DNA of 38,490 nucleotides from Bacteroidota bacterium (lineage in GTDB: Bacteria; Bacteroidota; Bacteroidia; Chitinophagales; UBA2359). The translations under genes were made by a program, and so were the position numbers. The notes beneath the pieces are model-generated. The model searched no databases. It was not told where the DNA came from and worked only from the letters and a program-made list of their open reading frames with translations. The stretch is taken from positions 1 to 38,490 of the forward strand of contig JAHDHV010000012.1 of NCBI GenBank assembly GCA_020631155.1. Direction: 5' to 3'. Shown one piece after another: positions 1-8,626 of this stretch (position 1 is its first letter; each line of letters starts with the position of its first letter).

Positions 1-53
1 TCACCCAAACTCGTATTTTTGAATCGAAAAAAGCTTAATGTACCATTGTCAAG

Positions 54-1382
54 TACCCATAGTTGAGATTATTTTTATCATATATGATAAAGTAAGCACA
101 AAAAAAGTAGGAAAAATGCCATAGAATTATGAGTTTTGTTTTTTTTAAACCACTAAAAAAAGACTCACTTATGGAATTCCTTCCTACTACTGCCGAAATT
201 AGGAAATTTTTTCCACATATACCAGTAGCATTTCTTAGAACCTTTATTGGAATGCTTTTTTGTGTCATTACCAAAAGCACTGTGAACTTAAATAAATGTA
301 AAAAAGCTTTAGGCAAAGGCGTTAAAGAACCTAAATTAAATGCGGATGCTGCCTATAAGTGCCTAACTCGTTTTTTTGCTATGTCTTGTGCAAACTTATT
401 TGTTCTTTGTGTAAGTTACTTAATTTTTTTTTTAGTCGGTCCATTGCCTAGTGATACTATCTACTTAGCTATAGACCGTAGCAATTGGCAGTTGGGCGAT
501 AAAGTCAAGATAAATATAAATGTGTTAATGCTTGGTATAGTACTTCCTAATGGCTGTTTTGTTCCTTTAATTTGGCAAAATCTGAACAAAAAAGGGAGTA
601 CTAATGAGACAGAACGAGCTGATTTTTTGAGCTTATTTATAAACCATTTTTTGGATTATTTGCCTTATCACTTTGGGAATAAAGACTTCATTTTATTAGG
701 AGATAGAGAGTTTGTCGGCAAAAAATGGTTTGCTGTCCTTAGGGAAATTATGAACTTTATCATTCGAGTTAGAAAAGATGACTATTTATTTGAAGTCGCA
801 CAAAGTTTAGGCACAACCGTAGCTAAAGTTCAAGAAAAAATAGCCAAACGAGTCAAAAGAGATGGTTTTTTCTCTTGTAAGATTCAATTAAATGGTATCA
901 CCTATCAGTATTGGGTATTTCCCAATAAGGATAAGAAAGCCAATGACCTTTTTGTTCGATTTGTCAGTACATTAACTAAACTCAAAGTGGTGGCAAATGC
1001 CTACTACAAACGATGGAAAATTGAAGTCTTTTTTAAACAGTGTAAAACAGGGGGCTTTAATCTTCAAGACTTGAATTTAAAAAAGGATAAGCAAATCATG
1101 CTCATGGTAGCGATAGTAGGCTGTGCTTATGTCTTGGCACTTAGAGAAGGTATGATTGAACATAAAAGGAAACCTATTAAACAACAACACTATGCTAATC
1201 AGGGTAAAACACATGAAAGAAAATCAATCTTCACACTCGGCTATGAAGTCCTAGAAACAAAACTATATTCCGCTTTTGACCTACTAAAAATCATTAATAA
1301 AGCCATCAAAAAAAGAAAGATTATTAACCCTAACTTATTGCTAAATAAACATATGAGTGTTATTAAATCTTAATTACGGGTA
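54..1382 (+). mobile_element. IS4-family insertion sequence (YREK type)
   Basis: The element is bounded by imperfect terminal inverted repeats: 54-70 and the reverse complement of 1366-1382 match at 14 of 17 positions (TACCCRTARTTRAGATT). It contains one transposase gene filling almost all of it, and the transposase stop codon (1371-1373) lies inside the right inverted repeat. Total length of about 1.33 kb is normal for IS4 relatives. I looked for a flanking target duplication just outside 54 and 1382 and did not find a clear one, so the exact outer ends could be off by a few bases or the element could have recombined. Confidence 0.75.
171..1373 (+). CDS. IS4-family DDE transposase
   Basis: Cut-and-paste transposase with an RNase H-like DDE catalytic core. 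Counting from the ATG at 171, the first Asp is D102 in YLAIDRSNW, the second is D178 in LLGDREFVG, and the Glu is E285 in YYKRWKIEVFFKQCK. That last stretch fits the IS4 signature Y-(2)-R-(3)-E-(6)-K exactly. The frame is open upstream to an ATG at 129, but the extra 14 residues are low-complexity and the 171 start (MEFLPTTAEIRKFF) looks more like the usual N-terminus of the family; the choice is uncertain. The frame is intact with no stop or frameshift, so the enzyme may be active. It is the only gene between the inverted ends described for this element and points towards gmd, 155 bp downstream. Confidence 0.88.
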   Translation: MEFLPTTAEIRKFFPHIPVAFLRTFIGMLFCVITKSTVNLNKCKKALGKGVKEPKLNADAAYKCLTRFFAMSCANLFVLCVSYLIFFLVGPLPSDTIYLAIDRSNWQLGDKVKININVLMLGIVLPNGCFVPLIWQNLNKKGSTNETERADFLSLFINHFLDYLPYHFGNKDFILLGDREFVGKKWFAVLREIMNFIIRVRKDDYLFEVAQSLGTTVAKVQEKIAKRVKRDGFFSCKIQLNGITYQYWVFPNKDKKANDLFVRFVSTLTKLKVVANAYYKRWKIEVFFKQCKTGGFNLQDLNLKKDKQIMLMVAIVGCAYVLALREGMIEHKRKPIKQQHYANQGKTHERKSIFTLGYEVLETKLYSAFDLLKIINKAIKKRKIINPNLLLNKHMSVIKS

Positions 1383-1391
1383 GTAGTGTGA

Positions 1392-1508
1392 TTATTACAA
1401 CAAGCTAATTTTAAAGTAAAAGTCTTTAATCCACAACCCAACAATAACTATGACCACAAGATAAAGGATAAAAATTATTACACAGATTTCTTAGCTACTA
1501 AAGCATAG
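1392..1508 (+). pseudogene. Possible C-terminal gene remnant beside the IS
   Basis: Immediately right of the insertion sequence there is a 38-codon open stretch with no start codon, ending in TAG at 1506-1508. Its conceptual product (LLQQANFKVKVFNPQPNNNY and onwards) has ordinary protein-like composition. The 53 bases left of the element are also open in frame 1. This would fit a gene split by the insertion, but the two pieces are too short for me to recognise a family or to prove that they belong together. It could equally be non-coding DNA. Confidence 0.25.
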
Positions 1509-1528
1509 ACAATACAAAATTCAACTTA

Positions 1529-3856
1529 ATGAAAAAGGCATTAATCACAGGAATAACAGGGCAAGACGGCGCGTATTTGGCAGAACTACTATTGGAAAAG
1601 GGCTATGAAGTACATGGACTAAAAAGACGTAGTTCTATTTTTAATACCAATCGTATTGATCATCTCTATCAAGACCCTCACGATAAAAACTATCGTTTTC
1701 GATTACATTATGGTGATTTAACCGATTCTTCCAACATTATTCGGGTCATTCAAGAAATACAACCCGACGAAATTTACAATTTGGGGGCAATGTCACATGT
1801 AAAGGTGAGTTTTGAAATGCCTGAGTATGCTGCTAATGTGGATGCTTTAGGAACTTTGAGAATATTGGAAGCAGTTCGATTATTAGGTCTGACTAACAAA
1901 ACAAAAGTTTATCAAGCGTCTACATCCGAACTTTATGGCCTTGTTCAAGAAATTCCACAAAAAGAAACAACGCCTTTTTATCCTCGCTCTCCTTATGCAG
2001 TTGCAAAATTATATGGATACTGGATAACTGTCAATTACCGAGAGGCTTATAACATGTTCGCAGTCAACGGATTGCTCTTCAATCATGAAACAACAACTTC
2101 CTTTATGCCAGTGATTTATAAAATTGGGGAAAATGGATTTGTAAATATTAAATCAATTGGTGAAGTTGTTCAATACCATACAAAACCCAATGAAATAGCA
2201 ATTGATGAATCACAAAAACACTATCAAGAAACAGCTGTTTCAACGGATTTATATGTTTGGGATGCTAGTGGTTGGACAAAAGTTTTGTATGCTTCAGCTT
2301 ATCCACATGATGTAAGTGCGGATAACAAATCTCCTCGTTTTTTGGTTGCAAAAAATGCTGCTTATATGGCCACAGGTAATCATGAATGTATTATGGAAAA
2401 TGAACAAGCAAAAGAGTTTAAAGACATAGTGATTGGAGATAAAGTTAATATTATGGATTATCCAACTATAGAGGAAGAAAACTTTGGTATTAGTGAACAA
2501 GAAGCTGAATTATTAGGTGCAATTATTGGAGATGGATATGTTACTAACAAAAAAGTACAATTAACTAGTAAATCTAAAGAAAAACTGGCTTATTTTGAAG
2601 AAATTTGGCTCTCTATGGATATGAGTAATAAGGTAACTTATTGGCAAACACCTTCTGGTTTTAATAAAAGGGAGATGATATGGCAGATGAGGCTTACAGG
2701 AATTGCAAATAAATGGGCTAAAAAATATGAATTGTATACAATAGCTCAGAAAAAGAGAATACCTTTTCAAATACTCAACTCACCTAAAAACATTCAATTA
2801 AGCTTTTTAAAAGGATATAATTATGCAGATGGTCTAAAGTCAAATCCATGTGTTTATGAATTTAAAAACTTCAAAACCAATTCTGCTACTTTAGCGGCAG
2901 GACTTGTTTTCCTATTGAAAAAAACAACTGGACAAGAGTATAACATTAACTTGGAGTATGTACATAACTTTGGTAAAAATCGAATTTACTACTCCATTAA
3001 TATTTTAAGCGATTCTAAAAAAGGACAAAACCATCGTAATTCTATTCAAAAATATGAATTAGTTAAAGCCGCAATTGCAGAAGGAAAAGGGCAAAGACAA
3101 ACTAATAGGGATACAGGAATAAGTAGAAGTTTTATTAGCAAAGTGGAAAAGGGTTATATTCCTGATGGTAGGCACCCTTTAACAAAAGCCAACAATGTCA
3201 TTAAAAAAATAATAGATTTACCTGATTATGATGGTTGGTTTTATGACATTACAACAGAAAGTGGCACTTTTCATTGTGGTATTGGCCAAGGACATGTTCA
3301 TAATAGTCCACTTCGAGGCGAAACTTTTGTTACCCGAAAAATTACGCGAGCTGTTGCCCGTATTGCATTAGGATTACAAGAAAAATGCTACTTAGGCAAT
3401 TTAGACGCTAAACGAGATTGGGGTCATGCTAAAGACTATGTTCATGCCATGTGGTTGATGTTACAACAGGATAAGCCAGAAGATTATGTCATTGCAACAG
3501 GAGAAGCCCATAGTGTTCGGGATTTTGTGAAATTTGCCTTTCAAGAAGTGGGTATGGAGATTGAATTTAAAGGGGAAGGCATTGATGAAAAGGGAACGGT
3601 TAAGGCTTGTAATAATGAAAAATTCCAATTGCCTATTGGCACAGAAGTAATTGCTGTAGATGAGCGTTATTTTCGTCCAACAGAGGTGGAATTATTGATT
3701 GGAGACCCTTCTAAAGCAAAAAAAGAACTCAATTGGCAACCTGAATACACTTTACAAAGTCTAGTTGCTGAAATGGTACAAGAAGATTTGAAATTATTTG
3801 AAAAAGATGTTTATCTAAAAGAAGCAGGTCATCAAGTATTGAATTATTTTGAGTAG
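1529..3856 (+). CDS. gmd: GDP-mannose 4,6-dehydratase containing an intein
   Basis: The extein halves form a GDP-mannose 4,6-dehydratase, which converts GDP-mannose to GDP-4-keto-6-deoxymannose, the first step to GDP-L-fucose. The N-extein (residues 1-187) has the Rossmann motif GITGQDG (8-14), the STSELYG segment (131-137) and the catalytic YxxxK at Y156/K160. It ends in NHE (185-187). The C-extein resumes at residue 593 with [14 protein letters not shown], so splicing restores the very conserved family motif NHES-P[12 protein letters not shown]. Removing the 405-residue insert leaves 370 residues, close to the roughly 373 of E. coli Gmd. The whole 775-codon frame is uninterrupted, which argues for protein splicing and against a frameshifted pair of genes. 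The next gene, fcl, encodes the following pathway enzyme. Start is the ATG at 1529, where the family N-terminus begins. Confidence 0.96.
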   Translation: MKKALITGITGQDGAYLAELLLEKGYEVHGLKRRSSIFNTNRIDHLYQDPHDKNYRFRLHYGDLTDSSNIIRVIQEIQPDEIYNLGAMSHVKVSFEMPEYAANVDALGTLRILEAVRLLGLTNKTKVYQASTSELYGLVQEIPQKETTPFYPRSPYAVAKLYGYWITVNYREAYNMFAVNGLLFNHETTTSFMPVIYKIGENGFVNIKSIGEVVQYHTKPNEIAIDESQKHYQETAVSTDLYVWDASGWTKVLYASAYPHDVSADNKSPRFLVAKNAAYMATGNHECIMENEQAKEFKDIVIGDKVNIMDYPTIEEENFGISEQEAELLGAIIGDGYVTNKKVQLTSKSKEKLAYFEEIWLSMDMSNKVTYWQTPSGFNKREMIWQMRLTGIANKWAKKYELYTIAQKKRIPFQILNSPKNIQLSFLKGYNYADGLKSNPCVYEFKNFKTNSATLAAGLVFLLKKTTGQEYNINLEYVHNFGKNRIYYSINILSDSKKGQNHRNSIQKYELVKAAIAEGKGQRQTNRDTGISRSFISKVEKGYIPDGRHPLTKANNVIKKIIDLPDYDGWFYDITTESGTFHCGIGQGHVHNSPLRGETFVTRKITRAVARIALGLQEKCYLGNLDAKRDWGHAKDYVHAMWLMLQQDKPEDYVIATGEAHSVRDFVKFAFQEVGMEIEFKGEGIDEKGTVKACNNEKFQLPIGTEVIAVDERYFRPTEVELLIGDPSKAKKELNWQPEYTLQSLVAEMVQEDLKLFEKDVYLKEAGHQVLNYFE
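2090..3304 (+). other. Intein with LAGLIDADG homing endonuclease inside Gmd
   Basis: In-frame intein at Gmd residues 188-592. Splicing block A starts [12 protein letters not shown] (188-199), block B is ATGNHEC (281-287) with the expected T-x-x-H, and block F is [17 protein letters not shown] (570-586) with Asp573. Block G ends HVHN (589-592), giving the penultimate His591 and terminal Asn592, followed by Ser593 as the +1 nucleophile. Between them lie two LAGLIDADG-type helices, [10 protein letters not shown] (328-337) and [10 protein letters not shown] (426-435), each with an acidic residue, so an active endonuclease is plausible. Residues about 505-545 ([19 protein letters not shown] region) look like an extra helix-turn-helix. 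Junctions are fixed by the Gmd family motif; they place Thr, not the usual Cys or Ser, at intein position 1. Nothing seen suggests degeneration. Confidence 0.93.
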
Positions 3857-3884
3857 ATTTTTGTTTAAAAAAACATTTATGTAG

Positions 3885-3927
3885 AATAAAAAAGTATCAG
3901 TATTCTTTTGAGAATCACTTTTTTATT
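3885..3927. terminator. AT-rich hairpin between gmd and fcl
   Basis: Perfect 11-bp arms AATAAAAAAGT (3885-3895) and ACTTTTTTATT (3917-3927) enclose a smaller ATTCT/AGAAT hairpin (3902-3915). The outer stem carries A-runs on one side and T-runs on the other, so it could terminate transcription in either direction. It suggests at least partial termination after gmd even though fcl works in the same pathway. Confidence 0.5.
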
Positions 3928-3953
3928 TTCAATTATTTTAATTAAATTTTTAT

Positions 3954-4901
3954 ATGAAAAAAGATGCTAAAATATATGTGGCGGGTCATCGTGGGATGGT
4001 TGGTTCTGCCATTGTACGTATTTTACAAGAAAATGGATATACCAATCTTGTTGTTCGTACTTCTAAAGAATTAGACCTTTCTAACCAACAGTTAGTTATT
4101 GATTTTTTTGAAAAAGAGCGGCCAGAATATGTATTTTTAGCAGCAGCAAAGGTTGGTGGTATTTTGGCAAATAATACTTATCGAGCTGAATTTTTGTATA
4201 AAAATTTGATGATTGAAACAAATGTCATTCATCAATCCTATGTTTATGGGGTAAAAAAGCTGTTATTTTTGGGTTCTTCTTGTATTTACCCTAAATTTGC
4301 CCCTCAACCAATCAAAGAAGCTTACTTACTAACTGGACCGCTAGAACCTACTAATGAACCTTATGCTATTGCAAAAATTGCAGGCATCAAACTATGTGAA
4401 ACTTATCGTCATCAGTATGGTTGTAACTTTGTTTCAGTGATGCCCACCAATTTATATGGCACCAATGACAATTATGATCTACAAAATTCTCATGTGTTGC
4501 CTGCATTATTACGAAAATTCCATGAAGCTAAATTAGAGCAAAAACCTTATGTCGAAGTTTGGGGAACGGGTACACCTAAACGTGAATTCCTTCATATAGA
4601 CGACTTGGCAAAGGCATGTTATTTTGTAATGCAACATTATAATGAAGCCGAATTAATTAATATTGGTACTGGTAAAGATATTGCCATTAAAGATGTAGCT
4701 TTGTTAATTAAGAAAATTGTGGGCTATGAGGGAGAATTAAAATTTGATACTTCAAAGCCTGATGGCATGTTACTTAAGCGTTTGGATGTATCTAAACTAA
4801 CTAATTTAGGTTGGACAGCAAGTATTAGTTTAGAAGAAGGCATCAAAAAAACTTATAAAGAAGTGCAGGTTTTGTTTAGTAAACAAGAAGAAATTGTATA
4901 A
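3954..4901 (+). CDS. fcl: GDP-L-fucose synthase
   Basis: NADPH-dependent bifunctional 3,5-epimerase/4-reductase of the extended short-chain dehydrogenase family (WcaG/Fcl), converting GDP-4-keto-6-deoxymannose from Gmd to GDP-L-fucose in the cytosol. The 315-residue length is normal. Visible motifs are the nucleotide-binding GHRGMVGSA (11-19), the family segment FLAAAKVGGI (61-70), the catalytic serine region LGSSCIYP (106-113) with the conserved cysteine C110, and YAIAK giving Y137/K141. NEPYAIAK and GTGTPKREFLHIDD are characteristic of this family and separate it from other epimerases. It lies 97 bp after gmd, across the AT-rich hairpin, and 6 bp before a methyltransferase gene. Together with gmd it gives a complete route from GDP-mannose to GDP-fucose. 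Confidence 0.96.
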   Translation: MKKDAKIYVAGHRGMVGSAIVRILQENGYTNLVVRTSKELDLSNQQLVIDFFEKERPEYVFLAAAKVGGILANNTYRAEFLYKNLMIETNVIHQSYVYGVKKLLFLGSSCIYPKFAPQPIKEAYLLTGPLEPTNEPYAIAKIAGIKLCETYRHQYGCNFVSVMPTNLYGTNDNYDLQNSHVLPALLRKFHEAKLEQKPYVEVWGTGTPKREFLHIDDLAKACYFVMQHYNEAELINIGTGKDIAIKDVALLIKKIVGYEGELKFDTSKPDGMLLKRLDVSKLTNLGWTASISLEEGIKKTYKEVQVLFSKQEEIV

Positions 4902-4907
4902 AAAGTT

Positions 4908-5678
4908 ATGGGATTAACACTAAAAGAAAAAAAACAATTAGCTCTTGATGATCCTGCAACAACTATACATCATGGACAGATTATTCAGAGCAAACCTTTT
5001 CTAAAAAAGCTTTATATAGAATGGTATGGTTTTTTGCTGAATAAATTGAAAAATAATCAATTGCCCAAAGAAGGAGATATTGTAGAATTAGGTTCTGGTG
5101 GTGGCTTTTTGAAGGAGTTGTATCCTAAAGTTATTACTTCTGATGTGATGGAATTACCAGGTAATGATCTCACTTTTTCGGCTGAAGCAATGCCTTTTGA
5201 AGAGGAAAGTTTACGAGCCATTTTTATGATTGATGTCTTACATCATATTCCCAATTGTGAAGCTTTTTTTACAGAAGCACAACGTACCCTCAAAAAAGGA
5301 GGGTATATTATTTTATCAGAACCAGCAAATACAATTTGGAGCCGCTTTTTTTATCAAAATTTCCATCATGAGCCATTTAAACCTGAGAGTAAAAGTTGGA
5401 AAATTCCCTCGACGGGACCATTAAGTGGAGCAAATGGTGCCATTCCTTGGATAGTTTTTGAACGAGATATTGACCTATTTCATCAAAAATTTCCACAATT
5501 ACAACTACAATTAGTTCAATATCATACTCCTTTACGTTACTTATTGAGTGGTGGCATGTCTTATAAATCGCTGGTGCCTGGTTGGGCTTTTGGGGCTGTA
5601 ACAGCTTTTGAAAAATTAATTAGCCCTTTAAATCCCTATATTGCCATGTTTCAGTTAATTGAAGTGAAAAAGATTTAA
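4908..5678 (+). CDS. Class I SAM-dependent methyltransferase
   Basis: Predicted soluble methyltransferase of 256 residues. The SAM-binding motif I is VELGSGGGFLKELYP (59-73). An acidic residue follows the second strand (SDVMELPG), the post-motif EAMPFEEESL corresponds to the adenine-contacting loop, and MIDVLHHIPN is the typical motif IV region of Methyltransf_11-like enzymes. The C-terminal 100 residues do not match anything I recognise and probably form the acceptor lid. It begins 6 bp after fcl and ends 25 bp before the methyltransferase-glycosyltransferase fusion, so it is probably co-transcribed with both. A role in methylating a sugar or lipid-linked glycan is inferred only from the neighbours; the substrate is unknown. 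Confidence 0.85.
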   Translation: MGLTLKEKKQLALDDPATTIHHGQIIQSKPFLKKLYIEWYGFLLNKLKNNQLPKEGDIVELGSGGGFLKELYPKVITSDVMELPGNDLTFSAEAMPFEEESLRAIFMIDVLHHIPNCEAFFTEAQRTLKKGGYIILSEPANTIWSRFFYQNFHHEPFKPESKSWKIPSTGPLSGANGAIPWIVFERDIDLFHQKFPQLQLQLVQYHTPLRYLLSGGMSYKSLVPGWAFGAVTAFEKLISPLNPYIAMFQLIEVKKI

Positions 5679-5703
5679 GTAACTAATTCGGCATTATAAA
5701 AAT

Positions 5704-7212
5704 ATGACTAATACAGATACACTTATAGAGCCAGTGACTATCAATAAACAAGAAGAGCATTTAGCCATCAATACCAATGTGAGTAAAACGAAAAGAAAAA
5801 AACGTTGGTTAGCGCATTTTGATACATTAGCACCTGAATATGTGTCTTATCGAAAAGATAATGCTTACTATTGGGATAGTATCACTAAGTATTTCAACTA
5901 TTTTATTCATGAAGATGATAGTGTTTTACAAATAGGATGTGGTACAGGTAATACATTGGCTGAGTTGAAGGGCTGTGAAAAAGTGGGAATTGATTTTAGC
6001 CCAGAAATGATTATTCGGGCAAAAGTGCAATTTCCTCACTGTGATTTTAAGGTAATGGATGCCGAAAATTTGCAATTAGATGGGCGAAAATTTGATGTAA
6101 TCATTATATCTAATGTGGTTGGTTTTTTTGAAAATGTATTAGACGTTTTCAAAGAATTACACAAAGTTTGTCATCCCAAAACACGTATTATGGTATCTTA
6201 CTATAGTCGTTTGTGGGAGCCAATGGTTAAATTAGGGGAAAAAATGGGTATCAAAAAACCATCTCCACAACAAAATTGGCTTTCTCAAGAGGATATTAAA
6301 AATCTTTTGCATTTAGCTGGTTTTGAGACCTTTAGAACAAATATGCGTGTATTGATGCCTTTTGATATTCCTGTTGTATCTACAGTATTCAATAAATACA
6401 TTGCTCGTTTGCCATTAATCAATAATCTGTGTTTAAATCAGTTTGTTGTAGCACGACCTGCCCCTAATCCAAGCGAGGATATTAGCAATAAATACAGTGT
6501 GAGTGTGGTGGTACCTGCCCGAAATGAGAGTGGTAATATTGAAGATGCCATTTTACGAACTCCTAATATGGGCAAAGGGACAGAGTTGATTTTTATTGAA
6601 GGAAATTCCACAGATGATACTTGGGAAAAAATCCAAGAGATGTATGAGAAGTATAAAGACACACACAATATCAAAATAGGGCAACAAGATGGCAAAGGTA
6701 AAGGTGATGCAGTTCGTAAAGGCTATGACATAGCAACAGGAGATATTTTGATGATTTTGGATGCTGACTTGACAGTTCCACCAGAAGATTTGAGTAAATT
6801 TTATGAAGCTTTGGCTAGTGGAAAAGGAGAGTTTATCAATGGTTCACGTTTGGTTTATCCAATGGAAAAACAAGCTATGCGCTTTTTAAATACACTAGGA
6901 AATAAATTCTTTAGTATGGCTTTTTCTTGGTTACTGGAGCAACCTATTAAGGATAGTTTATGTGGCACAAAGGTATTGTTGAAGTCAGATTATGAAAAAC
7001 TAAAAAAGAATCGCAAATTTTTCGGAGAGTTTGATCCCTTTGGTGATTTCGATCTTTTATTTGGTGCTTATAAATTGAATCTCAAAATCATTGATTTGCC
7101 TATTCGCTACCATGAACGCACCTACGGAGATACCAACATTTCACGTTTTCGACATGGAGTTATTTTATTGAGAATGTGTGCTTATGCAGCTACTAAAATT
7201 AAGTTTTGGTAA
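5704..7212 (+). CDS. Methyltransferase-GT2 glycosyltransferase fusion
   Basis: Two-domain cytosolic protein of 502 residues. The N-terminal half (about 35-250) is a class I methyltransferase with motif I LQIGCGTGN (75-83), an acidic GIDFSPEM and a post-I MDAENL. The C-terminal half (about 265-490) is a GT-A family 2 glycosyltransferase: SVVVPARNESGNIE (267-280), the GDAVRKGYDIATGD segment and the metal-binding DADL (353-356), and a downstream ERTYGDTNISRFRHG region like that of polyprenyl-phosphate glycosyltransferases (DPM1 type). I see no membrane segment at the C-terminus, unlike GtrB/ArnC-type enzymes. It follows the stand-alone methyltransferase by 25 bp and is followed by a strong hairpin terminator, so it is probably the last gene of the gmd-fcl unit. 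Acceptor and donor sugars are unknown. Confidence 0.88.
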   Translation: MTNTDTLIEPVTINKQEEHLAINTNVSKTKRKKRWLAHFDTLAPEYVSYRKDNAYYWDSITKYFNYFIHEDDSVLQIGCGTGNTLAELKGCEKVGIDFSPEMIIRAKVQFPHCDFKVMDAENLQLDGRKFDVIIISNVVGFFENVLDVFKELHKVCHPKTRIMVSYYSRLWEPMVKLGEKMGIKKPSPQQNWLSQEDIKNLLHLAGFETFRTNMRVLMPFDIPVVSTVFNKYIARLPLINNLCLNQFVVARPAPNPSEDISNKYSVSVVVPARNESGNIEDAILRTPNMGKGTELIFIEGNSTDDTWEKIQEMYEKYKDTHNIKIGQQDGKGKGDAVRKGYDIATGDILMILDADLTVPPEDLSKFYEALASGKGEFINGSRLVYPMEKQAMRFLNTLGNKFFSMAFSWLLEQPIKDSLCGTKVLLKSDYEKLKKNRKFFGEFDPFGDFDLLFGAYKLNLKIIDLPIRYHERTYGDTNISRFRHGVILLRMCAYAATKIKFW

Positions 7213-7273
7213 AAAAGCTTCTAAAAAAATAAGTATCTTTGTTGTAAAGCATAATATTAAACCAGACTTATTG

Positions 7274-7312
7274 ACACCTAAATCCTTAAATAGTAACCTT
7301 TTAGGTGTTTTT
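7274..7312 (+). terminator. Rho-independent terminator after the fucose block
   Basis: ACACCTAAA (7274-7282) pairs with TTTAGGTGT (7300-7308), followed by a run of T to 7312. The position, 61 bp after the fusion gene and 81 bp before the transporter gene, marks the boundary between two transcription units. Confidence 0.75.
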
Positions 7313-7393
7313 ACATCTAAATAAGACATTTTAAAACTAGCCTAGTGTATATTATATTTTAAGTAAACTAATTGCTTGGCTATAAGTGCAGAT

Positions 7394-8626
7394 ATGAATA
7401 AACAAGAGAAAAAAGCAGGTATTGGGCAGTTATTTTATACTTTTTTTTCTATTGGGTGTTTTGCGTTTGGTGGCTTTATGTCCCTTATTGCAGTGGTCAA
7501 TAGTGTGATTGTAGAGCAAAAAAAGTGGTTGAGTAGTGAAAAAATACTGGATGGTATCACCATTGCAAATCTACTGCCTGGTCCAATGGCGGTAAATGTG
7601 GTTAGTTATGTAGGGTATAAAATAGGTGGTTGGAAAGGAGCATTAGCCAGTTTTGTAGGAGTAATTTTACCTTCTTTTGTGTTAATTATTCTGTTTGCCA
7701 TCAACTATGAATATATCAGTCAATCTAGGTGGATTACAGAATTTTTGTTTGGAGTATATCCTGTATTAGCAGCCATCATTTTACACACTTTTGTTAAATT
7801 ATCTAAGAAAATTGTACGACAACAAATTCAGTGGGGGTTAATTTTAGTACCAGCCACTATTTTATTAATAGCTCCTATTTCCTTTCATTTAAGCATTATT
7901 TTCATGTTGATGATAGCTTATGGGATATTGGGAGGCTATTTATATACAGGAGAAGTAACTCAAAAAATTAATACTCAACAACTATTGAAAAGTGGAAAGT
8001 ATTTGTTGATTTTCTTTGCTTTTATATTATTCTTAGCAGGCATTTCATTGACAAATCCATCTTCAATAAATTTAAAGTTATTTTCCTCCTTTGGTAGTTT
8101 AAGTGTAATGTTATTTGGTGGTGGATATGTATTTATTCCAATGTTAGAAGACTTGGTTGTTCACCAAAATCATTGGGTTAGTCAAAAAGAGTTTATTGAT
8201 AGTATTGCCATTGGACAAGTTACACCTGGCCCAATAGTAATTACAGTTTCTTATATTGGCTATAAAGCAGGTGGTTTAATTGGAGCAATATTGTCTACCA
8301 TTGCCATTTTCGGAATACCTGCTACTTTGATGATACAGGTAGGAAATATTTTTCACCTTATTGCTGCCAATGAGAAATATCAATCAGTTATCAAATATTT
8401 GCGTTTTTGCGGAATTGGCTTAATCCTCTATGCAGGTATTTTTTTAATTCTAAAAAATTATCAAATATTACCTGATCACTACACATTACGTACTGTTATT
8501 AGTATAATTCTATTGGGCATTAGCTTTTTAGCACTGCGAAAATGGAATACCAATATATTTCTACTCATCCTTTTAGGTGGAGTGGCACAAATTATTTTTT
8601 ATACAATTATTTTAGCAACAAGATGA
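7394..8626 (+). CDS. chrA: CHR-family (ChrA-like) ion transporter
   Basis: Inner-membrane transporter of the CHR superfamily, in the long form with two homologous CHR halves. Each half shows the family core. The first has FGGFMSLIAVV followed by TIANLLPGPMAVNVVSYVGYKIGGWKGAL. The second has FGGGYVFIPMLEDLVV followed by SIAIGQVTPGPIVITVSYIGYKAGGLIGA. About ten to twelve hydrophobic segments are visible across 410 residues. Characterised members export chromate, and others are linked to sulfate or oxyanion transport. The frame extends to a TTG at 7376, but the ATG at 7394 is the more natural start. Its stop codon overlaps the start of a sulfotransferase gene (ATGA at 8623-8626), which suggests a functional link to sulfur metabolism and not only to metal resistance. 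No chrB-type regulator is present. Confidence 0.9.
   Translation: MNKQEKKAGIGQLFYTFFSIGCFAFGGFMSLIAVVNSVIVEQKKWLSSEKILDGITIANLLPGPMAVNVVSYVGYKIGGWKGALASFVGVILPSFVLIILFAINYEYISQSRWITEFLFGVYPVLAAIILHTFVKLSKKIVRQQIQWGLILVPATILLIAPISFHLSIIFMLMIAYGILGGYLYTGEVTQKINTQQLLKSGKYLLIFFAFILFLAGISLTNPSSINLKLFSSFGSLSVMLFGGGYVFIPMLEDLVVHQNHWVSQKEFIDSIAIGQVTPGPIVITVSYIGYKAGGLIGAILSTIAIFGIPATLMIQVGNIFHLIAANEKYQSVIKYLRFCGIGLILYAGIFLILKNYQILPDHYTLRTVISIILLGISFLALRKWNTNIFLLILLGGVAQIIFYTIILATR

Noticed and set aside
2090-3304. Reading the gmd insert as a separate homing endonuclease gene or a gene fusion
   Set aside because: The frame is continuous on both sides, all splicing blocks are present, and removal restores the enzyme motif exactly, so it is an intein.
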